Counted from the first letter of the stretch, positions 1 to 6,342 are shown. The stretch: 7,562 bases of DNA from Pseudomonadota bacterium (GCA_023423235.1 JAFAFY010000254.1:1-7562); one strand, 5' to 3'. Made by a program: numbers and translations. Notes: generated by a model from the sequence alone, not told the origin.

Positions 1-582
1 TTCGGCCTGCAACTGCTGCTGGCGCTGGGCTTCCTGTTCTGCGGTCACCTGCTGCTGTGCGACGCGACGCGCCGCCTGCTCCTCGGCCGCGGTGATGCTG
101 GTGCCCAGGCGCTCGAGCGCCGGATGCGCCGGATCGGCGCGTTCGATCAGGCCCAGCAACCGGCGGGCTTCGGCAAAGTCCTCGCGGTCACGGCTCTGCT
201 CGGTGGCGATCACGGTCAGCGGCAGCAGGTCGATCAACGCGCTCGACGCTGCGGCGTCGCCTGCCTGCTTCTCGCGCAGCGCCAGGTAGTACTCCATCGC
301 GCTTTCGCCGACCGGCGAGTACAGCCGGCTCTCCTGGTAGGCCTTGCTGGCCTCCTCGCGCAGCTGCTCGACCGAGAGCGCGGCGATCGAAGCGTCGGCG
401 GCCTCCTGGGCCTTGGCAGCCTGCTCCACGGCCTCGGCCTGGACCGCGGCCGGCGTCGCCGGCGCGGGCGTGGTGCTGGCATCGTCGGACTTGCCGCAGG
501 CGACCATCGCAAAGGCCAGGCCAGCGCCGGCAGCCAGGCGCAGCCAAGGCTGCCGCACGGGCGTCAATTTCGTTGAAGACAT
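1..582 (-). CDS. Predicted lipoprotein, N-terminal part (runs off left edge); possibly a TonB-family protein
   Basis: An open frame reads leftward from ATG at 582 to the window edge, giving 194 residues with no stop. The N-terminus is a lipoprotein signal: basic residues K5, R10 and R15, a hydrophobic stretch to about residue 28, and a lipobox-like M-V-A-C with Cys29 as the expected lipidation site. A low-complexity Ala/Pro/Thr segment (35-50) follows, then a predicted helical region (50-160) containing the phrases AMEYYLALRE and DLLPLTVIATEQ, then a Gln/Glu/Ala-rich stretch that is probably coiled coil (163-194). Two adjacent in-frame ATGs exist (585 and 582); a GGGGA ribosome-binding site lies 6 nt before the 582 ATG, so I chose that one. 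I do not securely recognise the family. From memory the central region resembles xanthomonad proteins that end in a TonB C-terminal domain, but that end is outside the window. It lies 272 bp beyond mnmE with its own candidate promoter. Confidence 0.8.
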   Translation of the reverse strand, partial: MSSTKLTPVRQPWLRLAAGAGLAFAMVACGKSDDASTTPAPATPAAVQAEAVEQAAKAQEAADASIAALSVEQLREEASKAYQESRLYSPVGESAMEYYLALREKQAGDAAASSALIDLLPLTVIATEQSRDREDFAEARRLLGLIERADPAHPALERLGTSITAAEEQAARRVAQQQVTAEQEAQRQQQLQAE

Positions 583-854
583 CATCTTTCCCCAAAGGAT
601 GCGTGCAGAAACGAGCGTACAGAACGCGGCAGCGGCGACGATTTGTCAACCGCGGACCACGCGACAGGGTCGCACCCGCCCGCGCGATTTCGAAACCCTG
701 AACGGATTTCTGTGACCGATTATGCATTTTTCGCGGCATCCGGCGGGCTGTGTCCGGGCACGCGCGCCTGCGCCCCTGTCCATCCCACGTGCGCGAAACA
801 TCGGGCGGACGAAGCGCTGCATCGGCAGAGGACCACTCAGGACCAGACCGCCGC
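583..854. other. Intergenic region between mnmE and the lipoprotein gene
   Basis: About 270 bp with no convincing gene. It holds the candidate promoter near 621-649, a small perfect hairpin GCGAC-AGG-GTCGC at 661-673 just upstream of that -35 element, and an AT-rich patch at 718-731 that contains CATAAT (minus, 724-719) without a matching -35. I see no clear rho-independent terminator after the mnmE stop codon. Confidence 0.6.
621..649 (-). promoter_or_regulatory. Candidate sigma70 promoter for the lipoprotein gene
   Basis: On the minus strand a perfect -35 hexamer TTGACA lies at 649-644. At the standard 17-nt spacing the -10 position reads CGTTCT (626-621), which is a poor match to TATAAT, so the call rests mainly on the -35. 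The expected transcription start would be around 613, leaving a leader of roughly 30 nt before the ATG at 582. Confidence 0.35.
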
Positions 855-2228
855 CTACTTGCCGATGCAGAAGCTCGAGAAGATGTGCCCCAGCAGGTCG
901 TCGGGCAGCACCCGGCCGGTGATCTCGCCGGTCGCGTCGTGCGCCTCGCGCAGGGCTTCGGCGGTCAGTTCCAACGCCTCGGCGTGCAGGGTGGCCTGCG
1001 CCGCCTGCACGGCGTCCCGGACACGGCGCAGGCCGTCGATGTGGCGCGCGCGCGCGGTGAACGCCCCCTCCCCTGCCGGCGTGGTGCCACCGGCATGGGC
1101 ACGCAGTGCGGCACGCAGTGCGTCGAGGCCGGCGCCGGTGCGCGCCGACACCGGCAGCAAATCAGCGGAGCGTGTTGCCGCATCCGGCGCCTGGCCGGCG
1201 GGCAGCAGATCGGTCTTGTTGTGGATCTGCAGCACCGTCGGCACGCCGGCCAGCGCGTCGGCGACCGCGTCCAGCCCCGCGTCGGGATCGCGCGCATCCA
1301 GCACCAACAGCGCCAGGTCGGCGCGGGTGAGCTCGTCGCGGGCGCGACGCATGCCCTCGTGTTCGATCGCATCCCCGGCCTCGCGCAGGCCGGCGGTATC
1401 GACCAGGGTGAGCTCGATGCCGTCGATGCGCACGGTTTCCTGCAGCAGGTCGCGGGTGGTGCCGGCGATCTCGGTGACGATCGCGCGGTCGCTGCCGGCC
1501 AACGCGTTCAACAGCGAACTCTTGCCTGCGTTCGGCGGGCCGACGATCACCGCGTGCACGCCATCGCGCAGCTTGCGGCCCTGCTCGGCCTCTGCCAGCA
1601 AGGTGTCGAGCTGCGCGGCGATGGCATCGATGCGCGCAGCGACGATGTCGCCGCCAAGCACATCGATGGGCTCGTCGGAAAAATCGATCATCGCCTCGAC
1701 GTGCACGCGCAAGGCCAGCAGCGCCTGGGCGATGGCATCCACGCGCGCGGAGAACGCGCCGTCGAGCGAACGCCGCGCAGCGCGCGCGGCATGCACGTCA
1801 CCTGCCGCGATCAGGTCCGCCACGGCCTCGGCCTGGGTCAGGTCGAGGCGGCCGTTGAGGAACGCCCGTTCGCTGAACTCGCCGGGCCGGGCCGGACGCG
1901 CGCCCAGCGCGCAGGCGCATTCGAGCAGTTGCCGCAGCACCACCGGGCTGCCATGCGCCTGCAGTTCCACCACGTCCTCGCCGGTGTAACTCGCCGGGGC
2001 TTCGAACGCGAGCGCGATGCCGTCGTCGAGCACCGCGCCGTCGCTGCCGCGGAAACGCACGTGATGCGCATGCCGCGCGCGCAGCCTGCGCCCGCAGACC
2101 GCATGGGCGATGCGCATCGCCTCCGGGCCCGACAGCCGCACGATGCCGACCCCGCCGGCGCCGGCGGGCGTTGCGATCGCGGCGATGGTGTCGCGGTCGT
2201 GCGGGCGGTCGTGCAGACGTGAGGTCAT
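855..2228 (-). CDS. mnmE: tRNA uridine-5-carboxymethylaminomethyl(34) synthesis GTPase MnmE
   Basis: MnmE (TrmE/ThdF) is a potassium-dependent GTPase. With MnmG it installs the (carboxymethyl)aminomethyl group on wobble uridine U34 of certain tRNAs, using a folate-derived one-carbon unit. The 457-residue product is full length. The N-terminal folate-binding domain starts with DTIAAIATP (13-21) and includes the conserved GEFSERAFLNGRLDL block (116-130). The inserted G domain shows the P-loop GPPNAGKS (230-237), GTTRD (256-260), DTAG (277-280), NKTD (337-340) and SAR (361-363). The helical domain ends in the hallmark CIGK (454-457), whose Cys is important for tRNA modification. The frame opens 17 codons further upstream, but family proteins start close to the DTIAAIATP motif, so ATG at 2228 is preferred; its ribosome-binding site is weak. 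It is the fourth gene of the leftward unit, 85 bp after yidC. mnmG does not follow it. Confidence 0.97.
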   Translation of the reverse strand: MTSRLHDRPHDRDTIAAIATPAGAGGVGIVRLSGPEAMRIAHAVCGRRLRARHAHHVRFRGSDGAVLDDGIALAFEAPASYTGEDVVELQAHGSPVVLRQLLECACALGARPARPGEFSERAFLNGRLDLTQAEAVADLIAAGDVHAARAARRSLDGAFSARVDAIAQALLALRVHVEAMIDFSDEPIDVLGGDIVAARIDAIAAQLDTLLAEAEQGRKLRDGVHAVIVGPPNAGKSSLLNALAGSDRAIVTEIAGTTRDLLQETVRIDGIELTLVDTAGLREAGDAIEHEGMRRARDELTRADLALLVLDARDPDAGLDAVADALAGVPTVLQIHNKTDLLPAGQAPDAATRSADLLPVSARTGAGLDALRAALRAHAGGTTPAGEGAFTARARHIDGLRRVRDAVQAAQATLHAEALELTAEALREAHDATGEITGRVLPDDLLGHIFSSFCIGK

Positions 2229-2250
2229 CGGGCGATTCTCGCAGAACGCA

Positions 2251-2274
2251 CAAGCCCGCCGGATGGCGGGCTTG
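2251..2274 (-). terminator. Strong GC-rich hairpin between yidC and mnmE (possible weak terminator or processing signal)
   Basis: A perfect 10-bp inverted repeat, CAAGCCCGCC / GGCGGGCTTG, is separated by a 4-nt loop. It lies 39 nt beyond the yidC stop and 22 nt before the mnmE start. Neither strand has a proper T-run after the stem (minus strand continues TGCGTTCTG), so it does not look like an efficient intrinsic terminator. It may instead cause partial attenuation, protect the upstream mRNA from 3' decay, or modulate mnmE translation. Confidence 0.5.
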
Positions 2275-2313
2275 CGCAAAACCGGCGGCGGGCGGCCCCC
2301 TGCGGGAACGGCG

Positions 2314-4032
2314 TCAGGCCTTGGCCGGCGCCTCGCTGTAGCGCTTGATCATCCACCACTGCTGCAGCAGGCCCAGGCCGCCGTTGGTGACCCAGTACAG
2401 CACCAGGCCCGAGGGGAAGAACACCATGATCACGCCGAAGATCACCGGCATCAGCTGCATGATCTTCTGCTGCATCGGGTCCATGCCGACCATCGGCGTC
2501 AGCTTCTGGGTGGCCCACATGATGGCGATGTTGAGCACCGGCAGGATGAAGTAGGGATCGCGCGCGGTCAGGTCCTGGATCCACAGCATCCACGGCGCGT
2601 GGCGCAGCTCCACCGATTCCAGCAGCACCCAGTACAGGGCGAAGAACACCGGCATCTGCAGCAGCACCGGCAGGCAGCCGCCGACGGGGTTGATCTTCTC
2701 CTTCTTGTAGAGCTCCATCATCGCCATCTGGAACTTCTGCTTGTCGTCGCCGTAGCGCTCCTTGAGCTGGGCGATGCGCGGCTGGAACTTGCGCATCTTG
2801 GCCATCGACTTGTACTGGGCGACCGACAGCGGATACAGCGCCAGCTTGACCAGCAGCACCAGGCCGATGATCGACCAGCCCCAGTTGCCCAGCAGCCCGT
2901 GCAGCTTGGCGAGGATCCAGAACAGGCCTTCGCCGAGCATCGCGAACAGCGAGAAGCGGCTGTAGTCGACCACGCGGTCGAGGCCGCGCACGCCTTCGGC
3001 GCGGATCAGGTCGACCTGCTTGGGGCCGACCCACAGGCGCGCGCTGCTGGTGGCCTGCTGGCCGGGGGCCACGCCGAGCGCCGGGCCGAGTTCGCGGATC
3101 AGGTAACGCGGCACGCCGGCGCTGCGGTCGACCTGCAGCGACATCGTGCTGACCTCGTCGGGCTGCGGCACCCAGGCGCTGAAGAAGTGGTGCTGCATCA
3201 TCGCGATCCACGCCTGGCGGTCGCTGGCATTGAGCGGACCATCGTCCTCGAAGTCCGCCAGCTGGCGGCGGCCGTAGCCGATGTCGCTGCCGAACCAGGT
3301 CGCGCCGAGCAGGCTGAACGACTCGGGGTTGGTCATGTTGCGCTTGATCTCGGGCGCGGTCCGGGTCAGCTGGCGGTAGACGAAGCCCTGCCACGGCGCG
3401 TTGCTGGCGTTGACCACCTCGTCGCGCACCTCGACCGCATAGCTGCCGCGGGTGAGCACGATGTTGCGGCGGATGGTCACGCCGCGGCCGTCGGTCCACA
3501 CGAACGGCACAGTCAGGCTGTTCTGGCCGTCGGCCAGCGCGTAGCTGGTCTGCGTCCCCTCGGGCGCGAAGCCGGTCTCGTGCGAGGGCGCGTCGTTGCC
3601 GCTGCTGACCCAGCCGCTCTGGGCCGCATAGAAATTGGCCGGGTCGGTATCGAGCAGGCGCACCGGGGCACTGCCCGCGTCGCGCGTCTGCGGATAGCCC
3701 AGCAGGTCGGCCTGGACGACATTGCCGCTGTCGACGACGATCCGCAGCACATCGGACTGCACCACGACCTGGCGGTTGGCCTGCGGGCTGGCGGCGACCT
3801 CGCTTGGGGTCGCGCCGGGAATCGCCGCAGTCGGCGCGGCCGGTGCAGTGGGGACCGTCCCGCCGGCGCCGGCACCCGCTGCCGAGGGCACGGTCGCGCC
3901 CTGGCCACCCGACTGGGAGACTGCCGCCACCGGCGCAGGCGCGGGCGCGGCCTTTTCCTTGCCCCACTCCATCCACAGCAACACGGCGACCATCAGCCAG
4001 GCGAGGATCAGGAAAGTACGGGTCTGGTTCAT
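2314..4032 (-). CDS. yidC: Membrane protein insertase YidC
   Basis: YidC (Oxa1/Alb3 family) inserts and folds inner-membrane proteins, alone or with SecYEG. The 572-residue product has the Gram-negative layout. Residues 6-22 form an N-terminal membrane segment, followed by an Ala/Pro/Gly-rich linker (28-85) and a large periplasmic beta domain up to about 360. The conserved insertase core begins with GNWGWSIIGLVLLVKLALYPL (segments near 382-402). The core includes the cytoplasmic helical hairpin QYKSMAKMRKFQP (406-418) and ERYGDDKQKF (425-434), then NPVGGCLPVLLQMPVF (448-463), DPYFILPVLNIA (492-503) and FPSGLVLYWVTN (539-550). The hydrophilic-groove arginine of E. coli YidC (R366) is replaced by Lys396. 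The C-terminal tail is short. The start ATG has no visible Shine-Dalgarno sequence and lies 13 bp after rnpA, so translation is probably coupled to upstream reading. Confidence 0.97.
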   Translation of the reverse strand: MNQTRTFLILAWLMVAVLLWMEWGKEKAAPAPAPVAAVSQSGGQGATVPSAAGAGAGGTVPTAPAAPTAAIPGATPSEVAASPQANRQVVVQSDVLRIVVDSGNVVQADLLGYPQTRDAGSAPVRLLDTDPANFYAAQSGWVSSGNDAPSHETGFAPEGTQTSYALADGQNSLTVPFVWTDGRGVTIRRNIVLTRGSYAVEVRDEVVNASNAPWQGFVYRQLTRTAPEIKRNMTNPESFSLLGATWFGSDIGYGRRQLADFEDDGPLNASDRQAWIAMMQHHFFSAWVPQPDEVSTMSLQVDRSAGVPRYLIRELGPALGVAPGQQATSSARLWVGPKQVDLIRAEGVRGLDRVVDYSRFSLFAMLGEGLFWILAKLHGLLGNWGWSIIGLVLLVKLALYPLSVAQYKSMAKMRKFQPRIAQLKERYGDDKQKFQMAMMELYKKEKINPVGGCLPVLLQMPVFFALYWVLLESVELRHAPWMLWIQDLTARDPYFILPVLNIAIMWATQKLTPMVGMDPMQQKIMQLMPVIFGVIMVFFPSGLVLYWVTNGGLGLLQQWWMIKRYSEAPAKA

Positions 4033-4049
4033 CGGGCGGGCATGCTCAT
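4029..4049 (-). other. Six-codon mini-ORF bridging rnpA stop and yidC start
   Basis: On the minus strand an ATG (4049-4047) overlaps the rnpA stop as ATGA. It reads six codons (M-S-M-P-A-R) and ends in a TGA (4031-4029) that overlaps the yidC start codon as another ATGA. This could pass terminating ribosomes from rnpA to yidC, which lacks its own Shine-Dalgarno sequence. The geometry is seen directly; the coupling role is inference and the arrangement could be chance. Confidence 0.3.
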
Positions 4050-4462
4050 GCGCCGGCGGATGCCGGCGGGGATGGAGGAAGCGAGGCGGCCGGCATTGTG
4101 CCGGTCGCGGCTACGGGCGGCAATGCGCCGGCGCGGCGCAGCGCGGCCGAGAAGGCAGCGTGGATTGCAGCCGCATCAGCGGCGGCGGCGGCCGGACGGG
4201 CCACCACGACATAGCTGCCCGGCGCCAATTGTGGGCGCAGGCATCGGAACTGCTCGCGCAGCAGGCGCTTGATGCGGTTGCGGCCGACCGCGCGCTTGTC
4301 GACCTTGCGCGATACCGCCAGGCCGAGCTTCGGCGGCCCGGGTTCGCGCAGCAGGTGCAGCGCCAGCAGCGGCGTGGCCGTGCGTCTGGCATCGGCGAAG
4401 ACGCGGTCGAATTCCGCGCGCGCACGGACCCGCGCATCCCGCGGAAAACGGGCGGCGGTCAT
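4046..4462 (-). CDS. rnpA: Ribonuclease P protein component
   Basis: RnpA is the small basic protein that joins the catalytic RNA (RnpB) in RNase P and helps bind the 5' leader of precursor tRNAs. The 138-residue product shows the family features. An N-terminal region FPRDARVRARAEFDRVF contains the aromatic positions F18 and F22, the strand LGLAVSRKV lies at 47-54, and the RNR signature RNRIKRLLREQFR is at 61-73. From about residue 89 it continues into an Ala/Pro-rich tail to 138, longer than the roughly 119-residue E. coli protein and likely disordered. The frame stays open far upstream, but the family start pattern points to ATG 4462; the preceding bases (CCGATCCG) give no Shine-Dalgarno sequence. 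It follows rpmH by 53 bp, the classic rpmH-rnpA pairing, and precedes yidC by 13 bp. Confidence 0.95.
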   Translation of the reverse strand: MTAARFPRDARVRARAEFDRVFADARRTATPLLALHLLREPGPPKLGLAVSRKVDKRAVGRNRIKRLLREQFRCLRPQLAPGSYVVVARPAAAAADAAAIHAAFSAALRRAGALPPVAATGTMPAASLPPSPPASAGA

Positions 4463-4482
4463 CGGATCGGGACAACGGGCCG

Positions 4483-4504
4483 GTGGGCGAGCAGGCTCAC
4501 CCAC
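4483..4504 (-). terminator. Hairpin just after rpmH, before rnpA (possible attenuator)
   Basis: In the minus-strand transcript GUGGGUGAGC pairs with GCUCGCCCAC, a 10-bp stem with one U-G wobble around a very tight CU turn (in practice the last pair probably opens to give a CCUG loop). It begins 11 nt after the rpmH stop. No U-run follows, so it is more likely an attenuator or 3'-end stabiliser of a short rpmH mRNA than a full terminator. That would fit the much greater need for bL34 than for RnpA. Confidence 0.45.
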
Positions 4505-4515
4505 GGCGACGGGAC

Positions 4516-4656
4516 TCAGGCCGAGAGGACCTTGCGGCCCTTGGCGCGGCGGCGCGCGAGGATCTTGCGGCCATCGGCCGTCGCCATGCGGGCACGGAAG
4601 CCGTGGTCGCGCTTGCGCTTGAGGTTGCTGGGCTGGTAGGTGCGCTTGGTAGCCAT
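4516..4656 (-). CDS. rpmH: 50S ribosomal protein bL34
   Basis: A 46-residue, very basic protein of the large ribosomal subunit, next to the origin as in most bacteria. The sequence is nearly the family consensus: it begins MATKRTYQPSNLKRKRDHGF, has RARMATADGRKIL in the middle (21-33) and ends RRRAKGRKVLSA. This is the normal family length. The ATG at 4656 is preceded on the minus strand by GAAAGG with 7 nt spacing, a good ribosome-binding site and the best in the leftward unit, consistent with high expression. It is the first gene after the promoter at 4699-4728, with a leader of about 35 nt. Confidence 0.98.
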   Translation of the reverse strand: MATKRTYQPSNLKRKRDHGFRARMATADGRKILARRRAKGRKVLSA

Positions 4657-4859
4657 GGAGAAGCCTTTCGGGGCGACGCGACAGATAAGGAACCGGAAAT
4701 TCTAGCGGCGCGTCCCGGGCCCGGTCAAGCCGGGGCCGGACCGGCCGCAGCGCGGGATGCGCCCGTGCGCGGGCAGGTGATAGTCTGCCTGCTCTTCTCC
4801 CGGCACCGTCGCCGCGCCTGCGCGTGGCGCTGCCCGCTTTGTCGAATCCCGTACCAATG
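4657..4859. other. Divergent rpmH/dnaA intergenic region
   Basis: About 200 bp separate the divergent rpmH and dnaA starts. The left part holds the rpmH leader and promoter. Beyond it are GC-rich dyads: CCGGGCCCGG at 4715-4724 and GGCCGG-A-CCGGCC at 4734-4746. For dnaA I can offer only a weak -10-like GATAGT (4779-4784) with no good -35, so its promoter is unresolved. No strong DnaA box (TTATCCACA or one mismatch) is seen here, which places the origin on the other side of dnaA. An in-frame GTG at 4824 lies upstream of the preferred dnaA start. Confidence 0.6.
4699..4728 (-). promoter_or_regulatory. Sigma70-type promoter of the rpmH-rnpA-yidC-mnmE unit
   Basis: The minus strand carries -35 TTGACC (4728-4723, 5/6 match) and -10 TAGAAT (4704-4699, 5/6 match) with an 18-nt spacer. 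The predicted start near 4692 gives a leader of about 35 nt with the rpmH ribosome-binding site. The 10-bp perfect palindrome CCGGGCCCGG (4715-4724) fills much of the spacer and touches the -35 element. Confidence 0.7.
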
Positions 4860-6197
4860 ATGGATGCCTGGCCCCGCTGCCTCCAACGCCTCGAAGCCGA
4901 GTTTCCGGCCGAGGATGTCCACACCTGGCTCAAGCCGTTGCAGGCGCAGGCGACCGCGCAGACCACCGTACTGTATGCCCCCAACGCCTTCGTCCGCGAC
5001 GAGGTGCAGGCGCGCTACCTGCCGCGCATCCGCGAGCTGCTGGAGCACTTCAGCGGCATCGACGATGTCAGCCTGCAGGTCGGCTCCCTGCCGCGCGCGC
5101 CAGCGCCGCCCACGACGGCCACCGGTGCCGGCGACAGCGGCCGCGCGGCCGCCGCGGCACCGATGGAAGCCTTCGCCGGCAACCTCGACAACCACTACAC
5201 CTTCGACAATTTCGTCGAGGGCCGCAGCAACCAGATGGGCCGCGCCGCCGCCTGGCAGGCCGCGCTCAATCCCGGCGAACGCGCACACAACCCGCTGCTG
5301 CTCTACGGCGGCACGGGCCTGGGCAAGACCCACCTGATGTTCGCCGCCGGCAACGAGATGCGCCGGATCAACCCGCGCGCGCGCATCCTGTACCTGCGCT
5401 CTGAGGAGTTCTACAGCGCCTTCTTCCGCTCGATCCAGGAGCGCACGTCCGACCAGTTCAAGCGTCAGTTCCGCCAGATCGATGCCCTGCTGATCGACGA
5501 CATCCAGTTCTTCGCCGGCAAGGACCGCACCCAGGAAGAGTTCTTCCACACCTTCAACACGCTGTTCGACAGCAAGCAGCAGATCATCATGACCTGCGAC
5601 CGCTACCCGCGCGAGGTCGAGGGGCTGGAGCCGCGCCTGAAATCGCGGCTGGCCTGGGGCCTGTCGGTGGCGATCGACCCGCCGGACTTCGAAACCCGCG
5701 CGGCGATCGTGCTGGCCAAGGCGCGCGAGCGCGGCACCCAGGTGCCCGACGACGTGGCCTTCCTGCTGGCCAAGAAGATGCACTCGAACGTGCGCGACCT
5801 CGAGGGCGCGCTCAACACCCTGGCCGCGCGGGCCAACTTCATGGGCCGGGCGATCACCGTCGAGTTCGCCCAGGAGACCCTGCGCGACCTGCTCAGGGCC
5901 CAGCAGCAGGCCATCAGCATCGCCAACATCCAGAAGGTCGTGGCAGACTACTATGGCTTGCAGATCAAGGATTTGCTGTCGAAACGGCGCACCCGTTCGC
6001 TGGCGCGTCCAAGGCAGGTGGCGATGGCGCTGTCCAAGGAGCTGACCGAACACAGCCTGCCAGAAATCGGCGAGGCCTTTGCCGGTCGCGACCATACGAC
6101 GGTGCTGCACGCCTGCCGGCAGATCCGCAGCCTGATCGAAAGCGACGGCAAGCTGCGCGAGGACTGGGACAAGCTGATCCGCAAGCTCAGCGAGTAA
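4860..6197 (+). CDS. dnaA: Chromosomal replication initiator protein DnaA
   Basis: DnaA is the AAA+ ATPase that binds DnaA boxes at oriC, melts the duplex and loads the helicase; it also acts as a transcription factor. The 445-residue product has all four domains. Domain I (1 to about 75) begins MDAWPRCL and includes HTWLKPLQ. Domain II (75-102) is a short Ala/Pro-rich linker. Domain III carries Walker A GGTGLGKT (150-157), Walker B LLIDDIQF (210-217), a sensor I region TCDRYP (245-250), box VII arginines in EPRLKSRLAWGL (257-268) and the sensor II arginine in SNVRDLEGAL (309-318). Domain IV ends with the DNA-binding signature GRDHTTVLHACRQI (409-422). ATG 4860 is chosen because xanthomonad DnaA is remembered as starting MDAWPRCL. 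The adjacent ATG at 4857 and a GTG at 4824 are in frame; none has a clear Shine-Dalgarno sequence. Confidence 0.97.
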   Translation: MDAWPRCLQRLEAEFPAEDVHTWLKPLQAQATAQTTVLYAPNAFVRDEVQARYLPRIRELLEHFSGIDDVSLQVGSLPRAPAPPTTATGAGDSGRAAAAAPMEAFAGNLDNHYTFDNFVEGRSNQMGRAAAWQAALNPGERAHNPLLLYGGTGLGKTHLMFAAGNEMRRINPRARILYLRSEEFYSAFFRSIQERTSDQFKRQFRQIDALLIDDIQFFAGKDRTQEEFFHTFNTLFDSKQQIIMTCDRYPREVEGLEPRLKSRLAWGLSVAIDPPDFETRAAIVLAKARERGTQVPDDVAFLLAKKMHSNVRDLEGALNTLAARANFMGRAITVEFAQETLRDLLRAQQQAISIANIQKVVADYYGLQIKDLLSKRRTRSLARPRQVAMALSKELTEHSLPEIGEAFAGRDHTTVLHACRQIRSLIESDGKLREDWDKLIRKLSE

Positions 6198-6246
6198 GCT
6201 GGGGAAAACCGGGTGTGGGCAGGACCGTCGCAAGGGGTGGAGAAGC

Positions 6247-6255
6247 TGTGGATGG
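6247..6255 (-). promoter_or_regulatory. Weak DnaA-box-like site
   Basis: The minus strand reads CCATCCACA, matching TTATCCACA at 7 of 9 positions with the TCCACA core intact. It is inverted relative to the two strong boxes and could be a low-affinity site. TGTGGGCAG at 6214-6222 is weaker still. Confidence 0.35.
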
Positions 6256-6271
6256 TTTTGCGCGGCCGAGG

Positions 6272-6280
6272 TTGTCCACA
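6272..6280 (+). promoter_or_regulatory. DnaA box, consensus match
   Basis: TTGTCCACA fully matches the TT(A/G)TCCACA form of the DnaA box. It is the best box in the window and lies 75 bp after the dnaA stop codon. Confidence 0.85.
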
Positions 6281-6305
6281 GGTTCAAGATCCCGGCCCGG
6301 CACAG

Positions 6306-6314
6306 TTGTCCACC
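6306..6314 (+). promoter_or_regulatory. DnaA box, one mismatch
   Basis: TTGTCCACC matches the consensus at 8 of 9 positions. It has the same orientation as the box at 6272 with starts 34 bp apart, about three helical turns. A CCCGG/CCGGG inverted repeat (6296-6300 and 6313-6317) flanks and partly overlaps it. Confidence 0.7.
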
Positions 6315-6329
6315 GGGTTGTGATTCGAA

Positions 6330-6342
6330 AAAAGCTTTGATA
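6330..6342 (-). promoter_or_regulatory. IHF-like binding site with adjacent A-tract
   Basis: The minus strand reads TATCAA-AGCT-TTT, matching the IHF consensus WATCAANNNNTTR at every defined position except the last. A six-A run (6328-6333) overlaps it on the plus strand, and a small palindrome TGAT-A-ATCA covers 6338-6346. A bend between the DnaA boxes and the AT-rich segment would fit a role in origin opening. Such short matches occur by chance, so this is tentative. Confidence 0.35.

Noticed and set aside
188..739. A minus-strand frame starting upstream of the lipoprotein (MPRKMHNRSQ...)
   Set aside because: It reads the lipoprotein gene in another frame; its Arg/Gly-rich product has no signal or domain, whereas the chosen frame has a ribosome-binding site, signal peptide and lipobox.
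750..2222. A 490-codon plus-strand frame over mnmE, and a further overlapping 448-codon frame (643-1989)
   Set aside because: Both are antisense to mnmE with no ribosome-binding site or protein motif; MnmE has all G motifs and the C-terminal CIGK.
2110..4272. A 720-codon open frame on the plus strand, longer than yidC, which it covers
   Set aside because: It is antisense to yidC and part of mnmE, rich in His, Gln, Arg and Ala without domain pattern, as expected for the opposite strand of GC-rich coding DNA. The minus-strand YidC has clear family motifs.
4824..4859. GTG 4824 as the dnaA start
   Set aside because: It would add 11 or 12 residues not expected before MDAWPRCL and has no ribosome-binding site. 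It cannot be fully excluded because the ATGs also lack one.
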